From assembly GCA_012839295.1 (NCBI GenBank), contig DUNO01000068.1, positions 1 through 64,000 on the forward strand: DNA of 64,000 nucleotides. Reading direction: 5' to 3'. Below the pieces are notes generated by a model that saw nothing but the letters and a program-made list of their open reading frames with translations, did no database searches and was not told the origin of the DNA. Positions 1-7,948 of the stretch are shown here, piece after piece; positions within the stretch are counted from its first letter, which is position 1; each line of letters opens with the position of its first letter. Origin of the DNA: Clostridiales bacterium. Lineage in GTDB: Bacteria; Bacillota; Clostridia; Lachnospirales; Lachnospiraceae. The position numbers and the translations under genes were made by a program.

Positions 1-118
1 AATATAAGTTATGAGAAGTTGCCTTTTAACTTCTCATAAAAGGCGCTGTATTTGCGCCGTGCAAAGTGTGCCCCATGGCACACGGATTATAGGAAGCTGT
101 ATTTGCTTCCTATAATAT
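1..118 (-). repeat. Multi-hairpin intergenic repeat, copy 1
   Basis: Four short hairpins follow one another: arms at 9-20/28-39 (around GAGAAGTT), 42-46/54-58 (GGCGC), 66-72/77-83 (GTGTGCC) and 88-97/105-115 (AGGAAGC). The last overlaps the final codons and stop of aroB. The same order of hairpins, with shared blocks such as CATAAAAGGCGC and TTTGCGCCGTGCA, recurs at 43005-43096. It lies just downstream of aroB, so it may end or protect that transcript, but there is no strong T-run and I do not call it a terminator. Confidence 0.75.
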
Positions 119-1195
119 AGTCTGGATAGCTTCTATCATCTCATCCTTTGAAACAGAAGGGTCAATGACCGCGTCGCCAATGGCTCCAAGCAGGATAAAA
201 CGGATTTTATCGGAATCCATCTTCTTATCCGATCTGGTAACCTCATATACCTCTTCCGCAGATAAGCCGGAGGCATGGACCGGCTGCTTGAACTGCCCAA
301 GGGTGGCCAGGATATCCTGGTATTCCTCCTGGGTTATGTTACCCCGTTTCATGGACATATACGCCGCAGCAGCCATGCCAATACATACACATTCTCCATG
401 CAGCAGCTGGAAGTCCATCAGCTTCTCAACGGAATGGCCAATGGTATGTCCGAAATTCAGCAGGGCACGTTCCCCTTGTTCCTTCGGATCCTTTTCCACG
501 ACGGCACCTTTGATCTGGCAGCTATGATAAACCATCTCCTGCAGTGTTTCATAATCCTTTTGGTGGATCTTCCCGGAATGCTCCTTCAGCCAGCTGTAAT
601 ACTCCAGGTCTTTAATCAAGCCATGCTTGATAATCTCAGCCATACCGGAAAGGAATTCCCTCTCAGGCAGGGAATCTAAGGTGGCCAAATTCATATATAC
701 CAGGCTTGGCTGGTGGAAGGCACCTACCATATTCTTATAGGCCTTATAATCAACGCCTGTCTTGCCTCCAATACTGGAATCCACCATGGAAAGGAGCGTG
801 GTAGGAACCTGGATAAAACGGATCCCGCGCAGGTAGGTTGACGCCACAAAGCCAGTGAGGTCACCTACAACCCCGCCGCCTAAGGCGATTAATACATCCT
901 TGCGGTCAAAACCGTCAATAATTAACTGTTCATAGCATTGGCTGACGGTATCCAGGTTTTTGCTCTGTTCACCCGCCGGAAAGGTATGGATCTGTATGGA
1001 CCTGGCAAAGGGAGCCAACAGCTGGAATAGCTCGTTAGCATAATGCTTCCCCGCATTGCTGTCTGTAATAATCATAAATCTTCTGTCAAGCATTCCAAGG
1101 GCTTCAATCTCCAGTGGAAGCTTTTTAAAATCCGGCTCCAGAAGAATCTCATATGCCGGCTTATCTTCATAGCTTACAGAAAGTCTGTTATTCAT
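110..1195 (-). CDS. aroB: 3-dehydroquinate synthase
   Basis: Converts DAHP to 3-dehydroquinate, the second step of the shikimate pathway, in the cytoplasm. The 361-residue length is normal. The nucleotide-binding motif GGGVVGD is at residues 106-112 and the substrate-site stretch PTTLLSMVDSSIGGKTG at 131-147. The expected zinc ligands are present as E187, H250 (NFGHTIGH) and H266 (LLHGE). The chosen ATG has no Shine-Dalgarno of its own; it overlaps the end of a 15-codon upstream ORF with a strong AAGGAGG, so translation is probably coupled. No other shikimate gene is adjacent. The function is secure. Confidence 0.97.
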   Translation of the reverse strand: MNNRLSVSYEDKPAYEILLEPDFKKLPLEIEALGMLDRRFMIITDSNAGKHYANELFQLLAPFARSIQIHTFPAGEQSKNLDTVSQCYEQLIIDGFDRKDVLIALGGGVVGDLTGFVASTYLRGIRFIQVPTTLLSMVDSSIGGKTGVDYKAYKNMVGAFHQPSLVYMNLATLDSLPEREFLSGMAEIIKHGLIKDLEYYSWLKEHSGKIHQKDYETLQEMVYHSCQIKGAVVEKDPKEQGERALLNFGHTIGHSVEKLMDFQLLHGECVCIGMAAAAYMSMKRGNITQEEYQDILATLGQFKQPVHASGLSAEEVYEVTRSDKKMDSDKIRFILLGAIGDAVIDPSVSKDEMIEAIQTIL

Positions 1196-1235
1196 AAAAA
1201 ATGCACAACCGCATCAAAACATGAGACGAGGTCAT
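1188..1235 (-). CDS. Possible aroB leader peptide (uORF)
   Basis: A 15-codon reading frame (MTSSHVLMRLCIFYE) begins at 1235, five bases after a perfect AAGGAGG, and its TAA overlaps the aroB ATG (ATGAATAA). It is the only well-placed ribosome-binding site before aroB, which argues that ribosomes enter aroB by termination-reinitiation. Phe and Tyr codons lie near its end and aroB feeds aromatic amino acid synthesis. Attenuation is possible, but two codons are weak evidence and no terminator/antiterminator pair is evident. Confidence 0.45.
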   Translation of the reverse strand: MTSSHVLMRLCIFYE

Positions 1236-1335
1236 GCCATCCTCCTTATCTATTTATCTTTTATAGTGGAATATATAAATTGTATGGTCCAGACCCTAAG
1301 TCTGTAGCCGAATTATTGCTGTATCAAAGATTTCC

Positions 1336-2106
1336 TTAAATATATAATAAAATCTTTACCGAATACCTGCCCTTCTTCGTCTGGTAAGAGGTGCCTGTAT
1401 AAATGAACTTTCCCATACCCCGGACAGAAACCACATCATTTTCCTTTAGGGTATAGCTGTTGGATAAAACCAATTTACCGCCCACATATACCTTGCCGCC
1501 TTCAATCAATCCGCTCAAGCTGCTTCTTGAGCCGTTAAAGGCTACGGAGAGGATACTGTCCAGCCGGACTGAGGATACGGTGCCGGTGATTTCCTTAAAG
1601 CTTGGTTTATAATCGAATTCCGTCCGGTCAATCAGCTGTGCCTTCACTACAGTGTGCTTAATTTTATACAGCTGCTCTGCGATAAATTCACTAATTCCGG
1701 AATGGGCAAACAGGTAGCCCTCATTATCCGTAATCAGGATGTCACCGATCTTACTGCGGTCCAGGCCAAGATTTAAGACTGCCCCTAGAAAATCACGGTG
1801 GTTTAAGCTGTCGCTGAACCTCTGGTTGCTGGGAACGATCTTAATACAGGAAATGGGATAATCAACCTCATCCTCAGAAAGCATGTCGTTACCACAAAAG
1901 CAAAGTATTTTCCTCTCAGCTTCCTTAAAACCACCGAAAGTAAAATACTTTATCCTTGGCAATTCATTTTTTAGATTCATCCAGATATTCTGTTCATTCA
2001 GGTTTAAAAAATCAGAAAAGATGCAGATATTTCTTGTATGGGCCATATTAGCCTGGTCAAGGAGCCGTTTACGGAAAAGCTGCTCATCCTTATCTAAATG
2101 CATCAT
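1336..2106 (-). CDS. ylmH: YlmH family S4-domain RNA-binding protein
   Basis: This 256-residue protein matches the YlmH family encoded in the sepF division cluster of Gram-positive bacteria. The C-terminal part, about residues 180-245, is an S4 RNA-binding domain (LDSILSVAFNGSRSSLSGLI, then GKVYVGG and VVSVRG). YlmH homologues bind ribosomes and have been linked to rescue of stalled translation; the sequence alone shows only RNA binding. The gene begins 3 bp after the sepF stop, consistent with translational coupling in the HlyD-like/yggS/sepF/ylmH operon. The nearest Shine-Dalgarno-like AAGG lies within the sepF tail. Confidence 0.9.
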   Translation of the reverse strand: MMHLDKDEQLFRKRLLDQANMAHTRNICIFSDFLNLNEQNIWMNLKNELPRIKYFTFGGFKEAERKILCFCGNDMLSEDEVDYPISCIKIVPSNQRFSDSLNHRDFLGAVLNLGLDRSKIGDILITDNEGYLFAHSGISEFIAEQLYKIKHTVVKAQLIDRTEFDYKPSFKEITGTVSSVRLDSILSVAFNGSRSSLSGLIEGGKVYVGGKLVLSNSYTLKENDVVSVRGMGKFIYTGTSYQTKKGRYSVKILLYI

Positions 2107-2109
2107 GGT

Positions 2110-2685
2110 CTAAAACCTTGACTGCAATGTCGGCGGCTCAAAGCTGCTCGACTGGATTAAATCAGAATAATCGCCGGAAATATCTACGGTATCCGGTGAT
2201 ACGATAAAAATACAGTTGGATATCCGGTGCAGCTTGCCATTAATAGCATAAACGGAGCCTGAGATAAAATCCATCGTTCTCTGTGCCAGCTTATCATCAA
2301 AGCCTTCCAGATTAATGACGATGGCTCTTCCGGTCAGCAGCATATCACAAATTTCCTGGGAGTCTTCAAATGTGGTCGGTTTCATGATACAAACTTCAAG
2401 ACCTTTTGCAGTGGTACGGATCGGCACCACTTTATTGGATGAGGTTCTTTCCATTCTGGTTACCACCTTTTCATTTTTGAAGTCGCTTGTCTTTTGTGAG
2501 GACTGGGCTGCGAAGGCTTGCTTTGCCTGAGCCTCCTCATAACGGTCCATTTTTTGTTCCTTCTTCTCGAAACGCTTCGACCGCTTTTCTTCCTTTTCTA
2601 ATTCATCCTGTACGTAATCATCATATTCTTCATCATCTTCTGTTAATTTCATGGTGCTCAGAAAATTCTTAATAAGATTTGCCAT
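2110..2685 (-). CDS. sepF: Cell division protein SepF
   Basis: SepF bundles FtsZ filaments and tethers them to the membrane in Gram-positive bacteria. The 191-residue protein has the family layout: a short amphipathic N-terminus (MANLIKNFLSTMKL) as membrane anchor, an acidic then Lys/Arg-rich linker at about residues 15-75, and the globular C-terminal SepF domain from about residue 100 (IMKPTTFEDSQEICDMLL, RTMDFISGSVYAING). An AGGAG lies 9 bases before the ATG. It sits between yggS and ylmH as in many Firmicutes. Confidence 0.95.
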   Translation of the reverse strand: MANLIKNFLSTMKLTEDDEEYDDYVQDELEKEEKRSKRFEKKEQKMDRYEEAQAKQAFAAQSSQKTSDFKNEKVVTRMERTSSNKVVPIRTTAKGLEVCIMKPTTFEDSQEICDMLLTGRAIVINLEGFDDKLAQRTMDFISGSVYAINGKLHRISNCIFIVSPDTVDISGDYSDLIQSSSFEPPTLQSRF

Positions 2686-2718
2686 TACTCTGTTCTCCTA
2701 TCTCTTTTTGGGCACCCT

Positions 2719-3498
2719 CTAAAGCTTCCCGAGTGTGCTCTTGTTGCTATAATCACGTTCCCCAAAAATGCCTGTCCCAATCCGAACCATTGTTGCGCCT
2801 TCTTCAATTGCTACTTCAAAATCTCCCGTCATACCCATGGACAGAACATTAAAATGCTCCAAATAGCTTTCCGGACCAGCTTCCGCTTCATTTAATAAAA
2901 TGGTTCCATTACCAATATTATCAATGTTTTTTGATTTTATGTCAACATATAATTGCCGCAATTTCTTAAAATACTCCCTATTTTTCTCGGGATTTTCCAC
3001 AAATGGTGCTACCGTCATAAGACCCCTGGGACGGATATGGGTCAAAGGTCTTATTTCCTGGAGAAATGGCAGGACCTCCTCCGGAGCAACCCCATATTTC
3101 GTATCCTCACCTGCAATATTTACCTCAACCAGGATATCACAAATAAGTCCCCTTTTTGCAGCCTCCTCTTCGATTTGCTCCGCCAGGCGGATGGAATCAA
3201 CGGAATGGATCAACGCCGCCTTATCAACAATATACTTGACCTTATTCCTCTGCAAATGCCCAATGAGATGCCACTGTACTCCCGTAAACCCTTCATTAAG
3301 CTCCTCATACTTCTGCTTCAGCTCCTGGACCTTATTCTCACCAAAATGCCTCATTCCCAAAGAATAGGCCTCCAAAAGCGCCTCATTCGGCTTCGTCTTA
3401 CTAACCGCAATTAAGGTAACCTCACTCCTGTCCCTACCAGCCCTCTCACAAGCTGCCTGAATCCGCTGTTCTATCTGATCAATATTATTCTTCATCAT
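2719..3498 (-). CDS. yggS: YggS/PROSC family PLP-binding protein
   Basis: This pyridoxal-5'-phosphate-binding protein works in PLP homeostasis and has an alanine-racemase-like single barrel. The PLP lysine is K34 in AVSKTKP. GENKVQE, WHLIGHLQRNK, VNIAGEDTKYG and the C-terminal LSMGMTGDFE and VRIGTGIFG are all family signatures. I place the start at 3498 (259 residues), or the adjacent ATG at 3495, because AGGAGAG lies 6 bases upstream. A longer frame to 3576 only overlaps the HlyD-like gene. The position before sepF is the usual Gram-positive arrangement (ylmE). Confidence 0.93.
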   Translation of the reverse strand: MMKNNIDQIEQRIQAACERAGRDRSEVTLIAVSKTKPNEALLEAYSLGMRHFGENKVQELKQKYEELNEGFTGVQWHLIGHLQRNKVKYIVDKAALIHSVDSIRLAEQIEEEAAKRGLICDILVEVNIAGEDTKYGVAPEEVLPFLQEIRPLTHIRPRGLMTVAPFVENPEKNREYFKKLRQLYVDIKSKNIDNIGNGTILLNEAEAGPESYLEHFNVLSMGMTGDFEVAIEEGATMVRIGTGIFGERDYSNKSTLGKL

Positions 3499-3520
3499 AA
3501 TTATCTCTCCTATATCAATC

Positions 3521-4906
3521 TCAATAAATAATCGCCTGCTCAATCGCGTTAGACCCATCAAGGGCAATCTGGTCATAGGCAGCTAGGCCGCCCGTCGTAC
3601 TGTCGCTGACGATACAGTACTCCTCATCCTGATAGAGTATCTCTACCCTTTTAAATACGGCATAGCCCTGGTTAACATTATATACACCAAGTAATTTTCC
3701 CGTCTTGGACAGCGTATATTCACTGGAAGCGTTCGGCAGCTGAAGGACAGTGCCTGCATCAAATAAGGAGGTATCTATGTACTTATAAGCACCATCATCA
3801 TAATAAGTATCCGTCTTCACGAAGGGATAGGTAATATCCCCGTTCTTGGAATACTGCTTTTGAATGACACCCTCGTCCTGGCTGTTGGCCCCCAAGCAGA
3901 AATATTCCCTCGGCACTAAGTAACAGTCCTTCTCCACTAAAGCGCTGACCGGTATCTTTAAGCCCTCCACTGAGTTGAAATCCAGCTTCACCTCCAAGAA
4001 CCTGTCCTCTAAGTAATTGGTCATATACTTGTCCATCGTTAATACCGCATAATAATCGGAGGCCCCTGTGATAAAGGACAGATCCGCGGTCATCTTAAAT
4101 TCATCCTCAAGCACTGTGAATTTTATCTTTGTGGATTCACTGATGGAATCATACTGGCTTTTCGTCAAAGGCAGGACAAGGTTCCAGGTATCAGAGGTAA
4201 TGAGCTTGTATACCGGGCTGTCCTTTGTCAGCATCTCCGTAGTGCGCAGGTTCGTCCTCTTATAATTCTCCCTGTTAAACAGATCCTCCGTAACTGTTTC
4301 AGGGGTAATAGCCTCATAGGAATCCATGTGGTAGGAGATAATGCCGCTTTCCGGGCTTTTTACCATGTTCAAGGCAACGGCTGAGCCTAAGCTGTCCTTA
4401 AGTGCTCCGCCTTCATTGATTACCGTGGTATTCAGTAAATCCAGGGCCGTACTCTGGGTAGCTTCCTTAAAGCCGTAGACACCTGAAAAGTCCGAGTCGG
4501 AGTACTTCTCCCGGAAGGTCCGGATATCATGCTTGATTTTTGCATTATCCCTGTCCGTAATACTCACCTGCAGGTCATTGCTCTCCAGAACATTATAAAT
4601 CTGCCCGTTCGCATCGGCGCAGTACACGGAGCTGTTCTTTGCGACCTTGGCTCCCTCCCTTTGAAAATAGGAGATGTAACCGGCTGACTTAGAATAAACA
4701 AGCTTTTCCTGACGTAAAATAATTCCTGTAATTTTATTATCAACTGCAGTTGTGCCCTCATGTACCTCATAGATGGACAACTGCTCTTTTGTTAAATAAA
4801 TGTACACATTGATTGCTACATATAAAAATAAGATCAAAAACACAATGATACCGATATTAATACCCCTGCGTTTTTTAAATTTAACAACCTTGTTTTGATT
4901 GCCCAA
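3521..4906 (-). CDS. HlyD-like membrane fusion protein of the sepF operon
   Basis: This 461-residue protein has a basic N-terminus (KFKKRRG), one membrane helix at about residues 16-37 and a large extracytoplasmic region. A short barrel-sandwich-like segment follows the helix (TTAVDNKITGIILRQEKLVYSKSAGYISYF, split here by family as 55-85). It resembles HlyD/RND adaptor-like proteins found beside sepF in clostridia, but no ABC or RND partner is adjacent, so an export role is unproven. The start is a TTG at 4906 with AGGGGG 7 bases upstream. The stop lies 22 bases before the yggS start. Confidence 0.65.
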   Translation of the reverse strand: MGNQNKVVKFKKRRGINIGIIVFLILFLYVAINVYIYLTKEQLSIYEVHEGTTAVDNKITGIILRQEKLVYSKSAGYISYFQREGAKVAKNSSVYCADANGQIYNVLESNDLQVSITDRDNAKIKHDIRTFREKYSDSDFSGVYGFKEATQSTALDLLNTTVINEGGALKDSLGSAVALNMVKSPESGIISYHMDSYEAITPETVTEDLFNRENYKRTNLRTTEMLTKDSPVYKLITSDTWNLVLPLTKSQYDSISESTKIKFTVLEDEFKMTADLSFITGASDYYAVLTMDKYMTNYLEDRFLEVKLDFNSVEGLKIPVSALVEKDCYLVPREYFCLGANSQDEGVIQKQYSKNGDITYPFVKTDTYYDDGAYKYIDTSLFDAGTVLQLPNASSEYTLSKTGKLLGVYNVNQGYAVFKRVEILYQDEEYCIVSDSTTGGLAAYDQIALDGSNAIEQAIIY

Positions 4907-4944
4907 GCTTTCGCCCCCTATGTTTCTTCTCGATATTCTTTCTT

Positions 4945-4973
4945 ATTATACTTAGTTTCTCAGTATTTTTAAA
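4945..4973 (-). promoter_or_regulatory. Candidate sigma-A promoter for the HlyD/yggS/sepF/ylmH operon
   Basis: On the minus strand a perfect -10 TATAAT (4950-4945) lies 17 bp downstream of a weak -35 TTTAAA (4973-4968), about 40 bp before the TTG start. The rest of the 297-bp gap 4907-5203 is AT-rich. A 70-codon minus-strand frame in it has no supporting features. No convincing plus-strand promoter for the DUF378 gene could be fixed, though a TATAAT occurs near 5149. Confidence 0.5.
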
Positions 4974-5203
4974 CCCTTTTTTTAATTTCTTTACCAGATA
5001 TGCATAATACTTGAAATAATAGCCTGGAATCCCACTCTTTCTCACCGGCTCATGCATAATCACCGAAAAAATGGGCATTATAAAAAAGAGCAATATCCCT
5101 TTTCATTATTTTTTTGTCATGAAAAGAGAATAAGGTAATTTTAGCCATATATAATTATTACATTTTCCAAAAGGAAATGCAAAGGGCAAGAAGGAGGGTT
5201 TTC

Positions 5204-5401
5204 ATGAAAACATTAGACTATATTGCTTTGATATTAGTCGTAATTGGAGCCGTAAACTGGGGCTTAATCGGATTTTTTGACTTTGATCTTGTGAGAGCAA
5301 TTTTTGGTAATATGACATTAGTTTCTCGCATCATTTATTCTGTAGTCGGAATCGCGGGCTTATATGCATTAAGCTACTTCGGCCGCTTAAGAAATGATTA
5401 A
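5204..5401 (+). CDS. DUF378 family small membrane protein
   Basis: The only clear plus-strand gene in the window. It encodes 65 residues with two membrane helices (about 5-26 and 40-58) and the DUF378 hallmark IGAVNWGLIGFFDFDLV between them. The family is common in Firmicutes and its function is unknown. The start at 5204 is chosen because AAGGAGG lies 6 bases upstream; a frame start 27 bp earlier has no ribosome-binding site. The gene stands alone, with a hairpin terminator straight after the stop, so it is probably monocistronic and diverges from the HlyD-like operon. Confidence 0.88.
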   Translation: MKTLDYIALILVVIGAVNWGLIGFFDFDLVRAIFGNMTLVSRIIYSVVGIAGLYALSYFGRLRND

Positions 5402-5404
5402 TAG

Positions 5405-5434
5405 AAGGGGAGCGCCCGCAAGGGCGCTCCTTTC
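5405..5434 (+). terminator. Terminator after the DUF378 gene
   Basis: A perfect 9-bp GC-rich stem (GGAGCGCCC at 5409-5417 and GGGCGCTCC at 5422-5430) with a GCAA tetraloop is followed by TTT and begins 8 bases after the stop. The T-tract is short but the stem is very stable. Confidence 0.75.
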
Positions 5435-5476
5435 ACAATGTACCCTGGGGCACACGTCTATTCATAAAGGTATCCG

Positions 5477-5896
5477 TTACAAAGATACAACAACATTCTT
5501 TTTCATATAATCAGGAAGATCCTCATAATTCCTGGAGATACTTAGAATCAGGTCAACCTTGAACTGCTCCGAAATCTTCTCTAACTTTGAATACACCGTA
5601 TCAAAATTATTCTCATTAATATTCGCAATTTTAAGGAAACTATCTAGAAAAACCGCTTGTAGATCATGATCACCCGAAATAATACCACAGATAAAACCGA
5701 TAAACTCACTATCATTCTCAATGAAATAATCCCGTACGTTTTCCAGCCGAATCTTATTACTCAGCTCGTACATATGCTTGTTGCTTTTGTCAAGATAAAC
5801 AATGCTTCCTTTTGCAGCTCTCACTTCAGTGTTGGCTTTGTCGATAAGGATCTTTGTCTTTCCCTTACCCTTCTCACCTGAAATTATCTGTATCAT
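5477..5896 (-). CDS. Small P-loop NTPase-like protein of unknown function
   Basis: The 139-residue protein opens with a strand and a Walker A motif, GEKGKGKT at residues 7-14. A second hydrophobic strand appears near residues 110-118 (FKVDLILSISR) and a possible Walker-B-like AVFLDSF near 80-86. It is much shorter than AAA+ or ABC proteins and has no signature motif. Similar small proteins are seen in clostridial genomes, sometimes annotated as PilT-like; I do not claim that role. It has AGGAGG before the start and its own candidate promoter, and is not obviously in an operon. Confidence 0.6.
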   Translation of the reverse strand: MIQIISGEKGKGKTKILIDKANTEVRAAKGSIVYLDKSNKHMYELSNKIRLENVRDYFIENDSEFIGFICGIISGDHDLQAVFLDSFLKIANINENNFDTVYSKLEKISEQFKVDLILSISRNYEDLPDYMKKNVVVSL

Positions 5897-5994
5897 TGTA
5901 ATCTCCTCCTTATGATGGGCGCAACATAAGTTGTGCGGTACCAGATATTAAATTTTTTGAAAATTATAGGTTAAAACTATAATTTATAGATAAT

Positions 5995-6023
5995 ATTATA
6001 GTACAAATACAACTGAAAAACAA
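5995..6023 (-). promoter_or_regulatory. Candidate promoter for the small P-loop gene
   Basis: Minus strand -35 TTGTTT (6023-6018), a 17-bp spacer and -10 TATAAT (6000-5995). The leader that follows holds an AT-rich inverted repeat (5961-5985) and a short hairpin at 5919-5936 before the AGGAGG. Confidence 0.5.
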
Positions 6024-6064
6024 CTAAAAAATTCTTTATTTCTGTGAATTTAATAGTTGTTTTT
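6016..6064 (-). terminator. Candidate terminator after mgsA
   Basis: An 11-bp AT-rich inverted repeat (arms 6054-6064 and 6016-6026, core ACAACTA/TAGTTGT) ends in a run of T on the minus strand, 14 bp past the mgsA stop. The loop is long (27 nt), so confidence is moderate. It overlaps the -35 of the next promoter. Confidence 0.5.
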
Positions 6065-6077
6065 TTTAGATTTAAAT

Positions 6078-6476
6078 TCAAGTTTTAAACAATTCACGCC
6101 AATCCAAATCACCACGGTCCAAAGCCTTAATAAGCAGCTCCGCGGTAGCAAGATTCGTTGCTAAGGGTATGTTGTGCTTGTCACAAAGCTGGAATATATT
6201 ATTTACATCCGGCTCATGGGATTTCGGGGAAATTGGGTCGCGCAGGTAAATCACCAGGTCAATCTGGTTATGCTCAATCTGTGAGCCCAGCTGCTGCTCT
6301 CCTCCCAAATGTCCTGCCAAAAACTTATGGACACTAAGGTTAGTAACTTCCTCAATTAAACGACCGGTGGTACCGGTGGCATATAAACTGTGTTTGCTTA
6401 AAATCCCGCGGTATGCAATACAAAAATTTTGCATTAATTTCTTTTTTGCATCATGTGCAATCATGCCGATATTCAT
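6078..6476 (-). CDS. mgsA: Methylglyoxal synthase
   Basis: Converts dihydroxyacetone phosphate to methylglyoxal and phosphate, a bypass of lower glycolysis. The 132-residue protein carries family motifs in order: IGMIAHDAKK at the N-terminus, ATGTTGRLI (phosphate binding), GHLGGEQQLGSQI and the catalytic-Asp segment IYLRDPISPKSHEPDV. The start at 6476 is set by GGAGG five bases upstream; a longer frame to 6509 lacks a site. It is the last gene of the mre/min/rodA cluster, as in other clostridia, with 55 bp between it and rodA. Confidence 0.95.
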   Translation of the reverse strand: MNIGMIAHDAKKKLMQNFCIAYRGILSKHSLYATGTTGRLIEEVTNLSVHKFLAGHLGGEQQLGSQIEHNQIDLVIYLRDPISPKSHEPDVNNIFQLCDKHNIPLATNLATAELLIKALDRGDLDWRELFKT

Positions 6477-6531
6477 GTTAACCTCCCTTCCGCCGCTTGT
6501 TACGGCCATGTAAGTTTCAAATTTTAAATCT

Positions 6532-7650
6532 CTAACTTCTTCCTCTTTTTGGCTGCAATCTAATATTTAAAATTAATCCAACCGCTAACATTCCACTGAT
6601 CAGGGAACTCAGTCCCGAGCTTAAGAAGGGCAGGGGGACTCCGGTATTTGGTAAGAATTTAGTAGCAACACCAATGTTTACAAATACCTGGAACATAAAC
6701 ATGGAGGCTATCCCGACGGAAATCAACATTCCCATATAGTCAGGAGCTTTTCTTGCAGTTGCCAGGCAGATATATATTATTATACCATATAAAGCCAGGA
6801 TAAAACAGCATCCAATAAAACCAAATTCTTCCCCGGCAACGGAAAAGATAAAATCACTTTCCGATATGGGAATTGAATCATAGTTACGCTTATCGGTACC
6901 ATCAAATATCTTGCCGTATAATTGCCCGGAGCCTATTGACAGCTCAGAGTTATCCTGCTGGTACATCGTTTCAGGATATTCCTCCGGATTCAGGATGGAT
7001 AAAACCCTTCCCTGCTGGTAATCATTGAGCAAAACCTGATAATCCTGCTGGATATACCAAAATAGCCCCAGGAAGGCAGGGATCCCGATGATGAGCACCG
7101 GCAATATGATCTTCCAGCTTAAACCAGCTGCAAATATCATCATGCAAAAAATAAAAAGTATGATCATGCATGTAGACAGATTCGGCTGATCCTGAATAAA
7201 ATAAATTGGAATTGCTACCGAGATAAAGGATAAACCGATCAAAAGGAAGTTATTGATCTTCGACCGGAATATCGAAAAAACTGTGGCTAAAAATAAAATC
7301 AATATGATCTTCGACAGCTCGGAAGGCTGGAACTGTATCGGGCCGATCATTACCCAGCGCTGGGCATGGTTGATTGTCCTTCCGAACAGTTTAACCATCA
7401 CAAGCAGTACTATACCAATGATATATAGTATAATATAAAAATTGCAGATAAAATGATAATCTATCAGGGATAGAACTAAAACAATCATAATTCCGCCAGC
7501 AATGCCGACCAAGTGCTTTAAAAAGAGGTTCTCGCCCTCTGCCTGGACTTGTTTGATCAAAAATGCGCCTATTAAGCCTAGGATAATAACTATGATAAGC
7601 AAGGTTATATTATATCGTTTGAAGTCATATCGTTTTAATTTTGATAACAT
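6532..7650 (-). CDS. rodA: Rod-shape SEDS glycosyltransferase RodA
   Basis: SEDS-family peptidoglycan polymerase that works with class B PBPs during cell elongation. The 372-residue protein has about ten membrane helices, the large extracytoplasmic loop with GSGQLYGK and the family's C-terminal PLPFLSSGLSSLISGM motif. It follows minE by 11 bp and precedes mgsA. The PBP2 it most likely partners is encoded upstream in the same cluster. FtsW and SpoVE are relatives, but the mre/min context favours RodA. Confidence 0.92.
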   Translation of the reverse strand: MLSKLKRYDFKRYNITLLIIVIILGLIGAFLIKQVQAEGENLFLKHLVGIAGGIMIVLVLSLIDYHFICNFYIILYIIGIVLLVMVKLFGRTINHAQRWVMIGPIQFQPSELSKIILILFLATVFSIFRSKINNFLLIGLSFISVAIPIYFIQDQPNLSTCMIILFIFCMMIFAAGLSWKIILPVLIIGIPAFLGLFWYIQQDYQVLLNDYQQGRVLSILNPEEYPETMYQQDNSELSIGSGQLYGKIFDGTDKRNYDSIPISESDFIFSVAGEEFGFIGCCFILALYGIIIYICLATARKAPDYMGMLISVGIASMFMFQVFVNIGVATKFLPNTGVPLPFLSSGLSSLISGMLAVGLILNIRLQPKRGRS

Positions 7651-7661
7651 CCTGTCATTCC

Positions 7662-7937
7662 TTATTTTTTAGAAGACTTTAAGTCCTTGATGGGGATATT
7701 AGCAAACAAAGCAGGTACGGTACCGTTATTTGTTTCAGAATCCATCTGGGTAATCTTGATGTCAAGTCCATCTAAATCAATCTCAATGTATTTTGATATT
7801 ACGGCAATAATATCATTCTTAATTTGCTCCATAATCTCAGGTGAGCAGCCGGCACGGTCAGAGACCAGGACTAGCTTTAAACGGTCCTTAGCAATGCTGC
7901 TCGTTCCCTTTTTCTTAAAAAAATCTGCAAAACCCAT
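7662..7937 (-). CDS. minE: Cell division topological specificity factor MinE
   Basis: MinE stimulates the MinD ATPase and confines the MinCD inhibitor to the poles. The 91-residue length is typical. RLKLVLVSDRAGCSPEIMEQI at about residues 19-39 forms the MinD-contact region, preceded by an amphipathic start (MGFADFFKK). The C-terminal part provides the dimerisation domain (IEIDLDGLDIKITQ). The start has AGGAGG 7 bases upstream. It lies directly after minD, completing a minCDE operon. Confidence 0.93.
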   Translation of the reverse strand: MGFADFFKKKGTSSIAKDRLKLVLVSDRAGCSPEIMEQIKNDIIAVISKYIEIDLDGLDIKITQMDSETNNGTVPALFANIPIKDLKSSKK

Positions 7938-7948
7938 TACGCTACCTC

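Noticed and set aside
1241-1335. T-box or other riboswitch before aroB
   Set aside because: No T-box consensus, specifier stem or terminator/antiterminator pair can be seen in the leader.
4881-5093. 70-codon minus-strand frame upstream of the HlyD-like gene
   Set aside because: It overlaps the HlyD-like start, runs through the predicted promoter, and has no ribosome-binding site or family resemblance.
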